A DNA stretch of 64,000 nucleotides from Impatiens glandulifera (lineage: Eukaryota > Streptophyta > Magnoliopsida > Ericales > Balsaminaceae), in NCBI RefSeq assembly GCF_907164915.1, contig NC_061869.1, positions 22,917,125 to 22,981,124 on the forward strand, in the 5' to 3' direction. Of this stretch, positions 57,888-64,000 are shown piece after piece. Numbering within the stretch: position 1 is the stretch's first letter; the number at the start of each line of letters is the position of its first letter. Below the pieces are notes generated by a model. The model searched no databases. It saw only the letters and a program-made list of their open reading frames with translations, and was not told where the DNA came from. The position numbers and the translations under genes are program-made.

Positions 57888-58526
57888 TTCTGTAACGACT
57901 ACTAGTAACGGCTCTCGAACGCCCTTACTAATATAATTTATCAGTAACGACTTTCGAAAGCCATTACTGATATAAGAACATCTGTAACGGCGATATAAAC
58001 CGTTACAGATAAGACATCCCTTTAACGTTTCAGTAAGAATATTAGTAACGGTTTTATATGATAACCGTTACTAATAATATATCTGCAACGGTTGAAGAAG
58101 AACCGTTACAGATACTGAACCGTTCCTTTCATGTCTCTATTACTATCTGTAACGATTATTTGTAAAACCGTTACAGATAAGACATAAGTTACCGTTTGAG
58201 GGAAGCATCATCTGTAACGGCTATCTCTCAACACCGTTACTAATAATGTATCTGTAACGGTTGAAAAAAAACCGTTACAAATAGTGAACCGCCTTTTCGT
58301 TTTCTCTTCTAGTATCTGTAACAGTTATTGAGAAAATCGTTACAGATAATGTTTAAATAAAAGTTTTTGAAGAAAGGAAACAATAACGACTTTCATTCAA
58401 CGCTGTTACTAATATACTTTCTGTAACGGTTATTGAGAAAACCGTTACAGAAAGTGAATCGTCTTTTTATTTTTCCTCTTTAGTATCTGTAACGGTTTTG
58501 TCAATAACCGTTACAGATAGTCTGTA
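57888..58526 (+). repeat. CACTA subterminal repeats (TCTGTAACGG hairpins)
   Basis: About ten pairs of TCTGTAACGG and CCGTTACAGA face each other across 8-14 bases, for example ATCTGTAACGG...CCGTTACAGAT around 58488-58520. In CACTA elements such motifs are the binding sites for the TNPA-type protein. Confidence 0.9.
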
Positions 58527-60524
58527 ATAACCCCGCGAACAACTTCCCTCTTTCTTTCCTTTCTTTTCTTTTCTTCCTCCGCGCTTTCTCCTTCTTTCCG
58601 ATCATCTTCCAATCATCCATTGAAATCGCCGCCCGTCTCCTCAAGTCGCCGTCGCCGCCGTTTATTCTTCTTCCGATCATCCGTTTATCACTAGTTGAAG
58701 TCGCCGTCGCCGCCAGGTAAGTTTTCTTTTCTCTATTTTCTTCCTCCGCCGATCGTCTTCTCTCCCTGCCACCCGCCGATCATCGAACCATTCAAGGATC
58801 CATCCGCCCTTTATTCTTCTTCGATCGATCAAGGTAAACTCTCTTCTCCCTCTGCCCTTTTTATTTTGGTTATGTGAAGTCTGCTGATTGAATGTTAAAG
58901 TATATGGTTACAAAGCTTTATCTGTTTTCGATTTTCTTCTTTAGATTGAATGTTGAGCTAGGTTAAGAAGCTTTATCTGTTTTGAATTGTTTATGCATCA
59001 TCATCATCATAGGCTGTTTAGATTTTGTGTTTTCATAGAAGGTTATATGAATTAGATGTTTTTGACTATGGAATTTAGGTCTGATTAGGTTAGAATTTAG
59101 CCAATAACCATATCATATTTGTTAGCTAGGCTAAGGCTGAATATTGTCAATGAGTGTGCGATTGATTGCCCCTGAATTTTGTTGTTAGCTGTTTTGAGAA
59201 AGGAATAATAATATTTATGGCATTAGTTTTTTACTCTTTAGAAGGCAATGTTTATAAGAAAAATACATGTTATGGAGGGGAACCTTCTACTCGATTTTCA
59301 TCATTCACTTCGTTCTTGTTTGTCAGATTTTGCTACTCCAGCCTCTTGTCTCTGCCCCAGGTAGCGAATGATCACTTAATCTGTTTTATTTTTGCTTCTT
59401 ATCCAACTTAATGATTTCATCTCTATCGTTTGCATTCATTCAGCTTAATGTGTTCCTCGCGTTATTTGATTTTGTTTGGAGTTAGAAGTGTATAATTCCT
59501 TAAATCATGCTATTCATTGAGATAACGATGGTAACTATGGCCACAAATTTGCAAGGCATTTTGATAGCTTTCAATTTTGCTACAATGTCAAATTCGATTT
59601 ACATTGATTTGTCTTGAAAGAACCCGCAACAGTCACTAATTCATGATTGATCGGATTTCGTTCTCTTAACGGTTTAATGCTTAATTTGAAATCCTGACTC
59701 CCTTTTGTCTTTGTTTGACATAAATTTGAACTTAATCTGCCTTCTAAGTGAGCTCTGCCGGTGGTAATTGCTGCAAATCTTCAGATTACATCATTTGTAT
59801 ATAAGTCTCCTATCAAATTTATTTTGCCTATAATAAATAAAAACATTTGCCAGTTACACTTGTATAATGCACAACAATCCTATTTACACTTGTATAATGC
59901 ACAACAATAATCCTATTTTGCAACTCTTTTATTAGAAAAGAGGACTGTGTATTCTATTTATAGTTTGGCTGAATAGTTAATTTGAAATAGGACTGTGTGC
60001 ATTATTTCTCAATACTATTTTTCATTCTATTTTGCAGAAAATTCAATTTTCACCGTTTGCCCTTGTATTTCCTATCGCTGCTTGAAGTTTTCCCTTTCAG
60101 ATTCAGGTTAATTCTTATTTACAATCAATGTTATTTGTATGTTAGATTAGTAATATTGAATGCTAAAGTTAGATTGTTATTTGTATGTTAGATTAGTAAT
60201 ATTGAATGCTAAGTAGATTATTGATGTTAGGTTAGTGGATACTTTGTATGTTAGGTTAGAGATAATATTGAATGCTAAGTTAGATTATTTGATGTTAGTA
60301 TTGCATGTTTGGATTATTAAATTAAGTTAGATTATTTGTATGATCAGATTATTGCATGTTTGGATTATTAGATTAATTGTATGTTAGATTATTGGATTGA
60401 TAGATTAAGTTAGATTATTTTTATGTTAGATTATTGCATGTTTGGATTATTAGATTAATAAATGATTTGTATGTTAGGTTATTGATGTTAGATTGTTGGA
60501 TTATTAATTTGTATGTTAGGTTAG
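58527..60524 (+). promoter_or_regulatory. CACTA promoter, leader exons and introns
   Basis: A TTCTTTTCTTTTC-rich and GC-rich leader with GTCGCCGTCGCCGCC (twice, near 58637 and 58700) is followed by donor-like sites CCAG/GTAAGT near 58717 and TCAAG/GTAAAC near 58830. The following 1.6 kb looks like an intron with no coding match. TNPA-like coding sequence is not evident. Confidence 0.5.
60110..60522 (+). repeat. Irregular tandem repeat (TTGTATGTTAGATTA type)
   Basis: Variants of TTTGTATGTTAGATTATTG and TGCATGTTTGGATTATTAGA repeat imperfectly many times up to the transposase ATG. AT-rich slippage-type array; it may include the splice acceptor before the transposase. Confidence 0.7.
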
Positions 60525-63071
60525 ATGAAAATGCCAGACAAAACATGGATGACTATACTTCGTACCGATCCTAAATATAGTGAGGGGGTTGACAAATTCA
60601 TAGAATTTGCTGAAAGGTCTACAGGTAGATCATCGATTGCATGTCCTTGTGTAAGGTGTGCAAATCGAGTATATGAGAATAAGAGTGTGGTTAGATCCCA
60701 TCTAATTGTATACGAAATAAGACAAAATTATGGTTTTTGGTATTTTCACGGTGAAAAGAGATCAATTGGACGTCAACTTGTAAATGTTGTTACCGAGAAT
60801 GTGGATGAAGATGAATCAGATGATGAAATTGAAGACGAACCGATCAATGAACCACCAAATAACGAGACTAATATCATGGAAGACGAACCTGTTGAAGTTT
60901 GTGAGGATCATCTAATGGAAGATATTATTGCTGAGGATCATCTAATGGAAGATATTATTACTGATTTGTACCCTAATGTCAACATTGATAATGAACATCC
61001 GAGTGAAAATGAGCCTTTTGTTGATGATGCTACGTTTTACAAATTGTTGGACGATTCGAAACTACCTTTGTATGAAGGTTCTCGCATTTCCAAATCCTCA
61101 ACTATTCTTAAACTTCTTCACATAAAGAATGTAGGTCAGTGGACAAACACATCATTTGATTTATTGTTGAGTTTATTGAAGGAGGAAATACTGCCAATTC
61201 ATAATCAGCTACCGAATTCGTATTATGAGTGCAAGAAATTCATTAAAGACATGAGTCTATCGTACGAAACAATTGACGCGTGTAAGAATGATTGCATGCT
61301 TTTTCGTAAAGAGGATAAGGATTTGCAGCAATGTAAAGTTTGTGGGCTTTCTAGGTAGAATGTCAATAAATCTAATGGTGCAATTCGAACGAAGGTGAAT
61401 GGTAAGTATATACCCAACAAGTCTCTGCGTTATTTTCCATTAAAACCGAGGTTGCAAAGATTATACATGTGTTCCAAAACTGCTCCACGCATGACTTGGC
61501 ATAAAGATAACAATCCCGAAGATGATGTGGTGAGACATCCTGCTAATTCAATGACATGGAAGACCTTTGATAACTTGTACCCAAATTTCTCAACCGAACC
61601 TCGAAATGTGCGACTTGGTTTGGCTAGTGATGGTTTTCAACCTTTTGCTAGTGGAAAAACATCGTACAACATTTGGCTAGTTATTCTCATCCCTTACAAT
61701 GTCTCTCCTACCACATGTATGGACAAAAACAATTTTCTTCTTTCAATGCTCATTCCAGGACCAAAAAGTCTCGGTGATTGTATTGACGTATTTCTTGAGC
61801 CACTTATTGAATAGTTGACGGAATTGTGGAATACTGGTGTGAAGACATACGATGCAAGTAGAAAATAATACTTTAATTTACGGGCAGCTCTTATGTGGAC
61901 TATTAATGATTTCCCGGCATATGCAAATTTGTCTGGATGGAGTACAAAAGAGAAATTGGCATGTCCGTCTTGTAATCAGAACACCGCGTCTTTGAGGTTA
62001 ACAAACTGCCAAAAGGAGTGTTACATGAATCATCGACGATTCTTCCCGTCTAATCATCGATGGCGCAAAGAGACCGATACGTTTGACGGGAATACTGAGT
62101 ATAGAGGTCCTCCTGTACTATTATCGGGTTCCGAAATTCAATTTCAGGCGCGAGATCTAAAGGAAATTTGTTTGACAAAGTACCTGCCTAAGAAAACGAA
62201 AGTTATACATGAATCCCGAGGTGATAGTTGGAACAAATTCAGTATATTCTTTCAATTGCCTTACTGGAAATCTTTGATGTTGAGACATAATTTGGATGTA
62301 ATGCATATTGAGAAGAATATATGTGATAGTTTGTTGAGAACTTTAATGAATTTCAAAGAAAAGACCAAGGATGGAATTAAAGCAAGGAAAGATTTGGTCA
62401 TAATGAACATAAAATATTCCTTACATCCGGTTGAAGTTGATGGTGTTCTTCGGTGTCCGCCGACCCCCTATGTATTGTCCTCAGAACACAAGAAACGTTT
62501 ATGTCAGTTTTTGAAAGATATTAAAATGCCCGACGGTTTTTGTTCAAATATTGGGGCGTGTGTAAACATGGAGGAGAAAAAAATTTCAGGATTGAAGAGT
62601 CACGATTGTCACATTCTATTACAATATCTCCTTCCACTAGCTACACGTGGCCTACTTCCCGATGATGTGTACGATGCCGTGGTGAATTTAGCAAGGTTCT
62701 TTCGGTTGTTTTGCCAAAAAAGTTTACAACGCGGGCAATTGGAAACATTACATGACGACATTGTCTTGACACTTTGCAAATTGGAGAAGATCTTTCCACC
62801 TTATTTTTTTGATATAATGGTGCATTTGCCAGTTCATTTAGCTTTTGAAGCTTGTCTTGGAGGGCCGGTTCAGTATCGATGGATGTATCCAGTTGAACAA
62901 TATATGAGCACACTCAAGAAATACCTTAAGAATATGAACTTTCCAGAAAGTTCAATCAGCGAGAGTTACCTTTTGAATGAGAGTATGAGCATGTGTGCCC
63001 GATATTTGGACGATCAAGAGTCAGATGATGAATCGATAAATACAAGTACAATGATAAGAAAAATTAAGTAA
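60525..63071 (+). pseudogene. CACTA TNP2-like transposase with three stops
   Basis: Segment 1 (60525-61358) has the N-terminal transposon-associated domain: DKTWM, IEFAERSTGRSSIACPCVRC and YGFWYFHGE. An acidic linker with an exact repeat (EDHLMEDII twice, at 60904-60966) follows. Segment 2 (61395-61814) has RHPANSMTWKTFD, RNVRLGLASDGFQPF and ILIPYNVSPTTCM, the Transposase_21 core. Segment 3 (61893-63071) continues with MWTINDFPAYANLSGWST and a long C-terminal part with MHIEKNICDSLLRTL and MYPVEQYMSTLKKY. Stops occur at 61356-61358, 61812-61814 and about 61867-61869. The last part is open for 392 codons. The C-terminus is cut by the next insertion. Confidence 0.88.
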
Positions 63072-64000
63072 GTTAATTTTCAAACCGGCCACACATTACG
63101 AGTTTGGAATATTTATTCTAAATAATCAAAAATGGAGAAATTGATAGAAAATAATTGTTATAACTTATGAAAAGTTTAATAAATAGATAAAACTAAGTTC
63201 AAATATATATGTTAAACCGCTAAGTTATATCAAGTATATTAATTGGTTTAAATATAACAAGAAGCTGTTGTAGCGTAGTGGTTAACACCTCTGCCTGTCA
63301 CTTGCAAATAATATTTAAAGTTTTGCTATTTCAGGGAAATTGGGATCAAATCTCACTAGCTGCAAATTATATTTAAAGTTTTGCTATTTCAGGGAAATTG
63401 AGCAAAATCCATTGGGTTGGAAATATATATACTGTTCGGTTGTTTGACTTCGGTTTGAAGTAAAAGCAACCGGTTCGGCCAAGAAGTTCAGTCAAACCGG
63501 TTGGTCAACTAGAGTCCAGTTAGGAGATCGGTCAAACCGGTTCGGTCAACCGGTTCGTCCAAGAAGTTCAGTCAACCGGTTGGTCAACTGGAGTTCAGTT
63601 AGGAGATCGGTCAAACGGACATTTAATGAAAGAAGGCTCCGGTCAACCGACACTTAATGCAGCCGCTCCAGTCATATAATGAAAGAAGGCTCCGGTCAAC
63701 CGACACTTAATGCAGCCGCTCCAGTAATAAATGAGCCGCTCAGTCATAAATGTTCCGGTTATTAAATGAGCCGCTCAGTCATAAATATGTTCCGGTCATA
63801 AATGTTCCGGTTTGATTAAATGCTGTCAAGCTCCGGTTATTAAATGAGTAATCCAAATCCAGAAGCAATCTCCAAGCAGCAGGTAGCTGTCAGGCATGCT
63901 TGTCCAAATCCAGAAGCAATCTCTAGGCAGCAGGTAGCTGTCAGGCAGGCAGCCGGCTAAGAGCATGTCTGCCATGTGTCCAAATTGATCTGTCCAAGAG
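63072..64000 (+). repeat. LTR of a C-like retroelement, running off the window
   Basis: 63072-63141 matches the segment before the polypurine tract of element C (AACCGGCCACACATTACG, then AATAATCAAAAATGGAGAAA). The LTR starts at 63142 as TGATAGAAAATAATTG. A tRNA-Asp-like piece, GTTGTAGCGTAGTGGTTAAC followed by CTGCCTGTCAC, is at 63268-63303 but lacks the T-arm. The remainder consists of stacked tandem duplications rich in ACCGGTT. The 3' end is outside the window. Confidence 0.75.
63463..63950 (+). repeat. Stacked tandem duplications in LTR U3
   Basis: At least four different segments each occur twice in a row: one starting GGTTCGGCCAAGAAGTTCAG or its variant GGTTCGTCCAAGAAGTTCAG (63465 and 63552); GAAAGAAGGCTCCGGTCAAC (63628 and 63680); GAGCCGCTCAGTCATAAAT (63733 and 63769); and TCCAAATCCAGAAGCAATCT (63851 and 63903). 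No coding match. Confidence 0.8.

Larger units (their letters stand above)
57869..63071 (+). mobile_element. CACTA (En/Spm) DNA transposon, 3' end lost
   Basis: The left end reads CACTAGTAGAATAGAGG at 57869, preceded by AAA as a possible 3-bp target copy. A dense array of subterminal inverted motifs follows, then a GC-rich leader with introns and a TNP2-type transposase. Its right end is missing: retrotransposon LTR sequence begins at about 63072. The transposase has stops, so it is not autonomous. Confidence 0.88.

Noticed and set aside
57888..58526. CRISPR-like array
   Set aside because: The repeats are short inverted pairs with variable spacing at a CACTA end in a plant genome.

Overview
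The window looks like a repeat-dense nuclear region of a flowering plant, most likely a eudicot. The evidence is a ROP/RAC GTPase gene with plant-type introns, a group-F bZIP with the plant zinc-sensor motif, an intronless P-class PPR gene, a plastid NicO-type membrane protein gene, and plant copia, PIF/Harbinger, CACTA and LINE remains. The species cannot be told from the sequence.

Layout. 1-10951 is the 3' part of a long Ty1/copia element (A, + strand), sitting in an older copia fragment (10952-11745). 12323-14047 is a seven-exon ROP GTPase gene. 15950-16747 (-) is the zinc-sensing bZIP. 17456-51113 is a nested stack. The host is copia element E: LTR 20013-21405, internal region, and 3' LTR 46212-47352 plus 50841-51113. 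Its 5' end (flank, LTR and gag start) is duplicated in tandem at 17456-19735. Inside E's accessory gene sit element B (27052-40375, same family as A, perfect 5-bp target duplication TAGAC) and element C (40422-43628, minus strand, carrying a 466-bp hairpin). A PIF/Harbinger element (47353-50840) sits in E's 3' LTR. 51688-53358 is the PPR gene. 53619-56785 (-) is the two-exon NicO-type gene, with a copia gag scrap in its intron. 57290-57868 is a LINE reverse-transcriptase fragment broken by a CACTA element (57869-63071, TNP2-type transposase with stops), which is cut off by another LTR running off the window.

The most unusual system is in elements A and B. Downstream of pol, where some plant copia (Sirevirus-like) elements carry an envelope-like ORF, they hold three separate ORFs. 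The three are related to each other, and each has its own TATA box 67-117 bp upstream of its ATG. The third has a long charged, coiled-coil tail with a basic Lys/Arg cluster. The older element E has one related gene of the same layout. The domain resembles the so-called putative plant transposon protein family. The arrangement suggests independent RNA polymerase II accessory genes inside a retrotransposon.

Two other observations stand out. The LTR of element C contains a tRNA-Asp-like sequence with A- and B-box promoter motifs. The end of C forms a near-perfect snap-back hairpin that starts precisely after an upstream copy of its repeated polypurine tract. A and B also share the same stop codons at the gag-pol boundary and in integrase, so their common source may already have lacked an open pol frame or relied on readthrough. 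All calls are from reading the sequence; no search was run.
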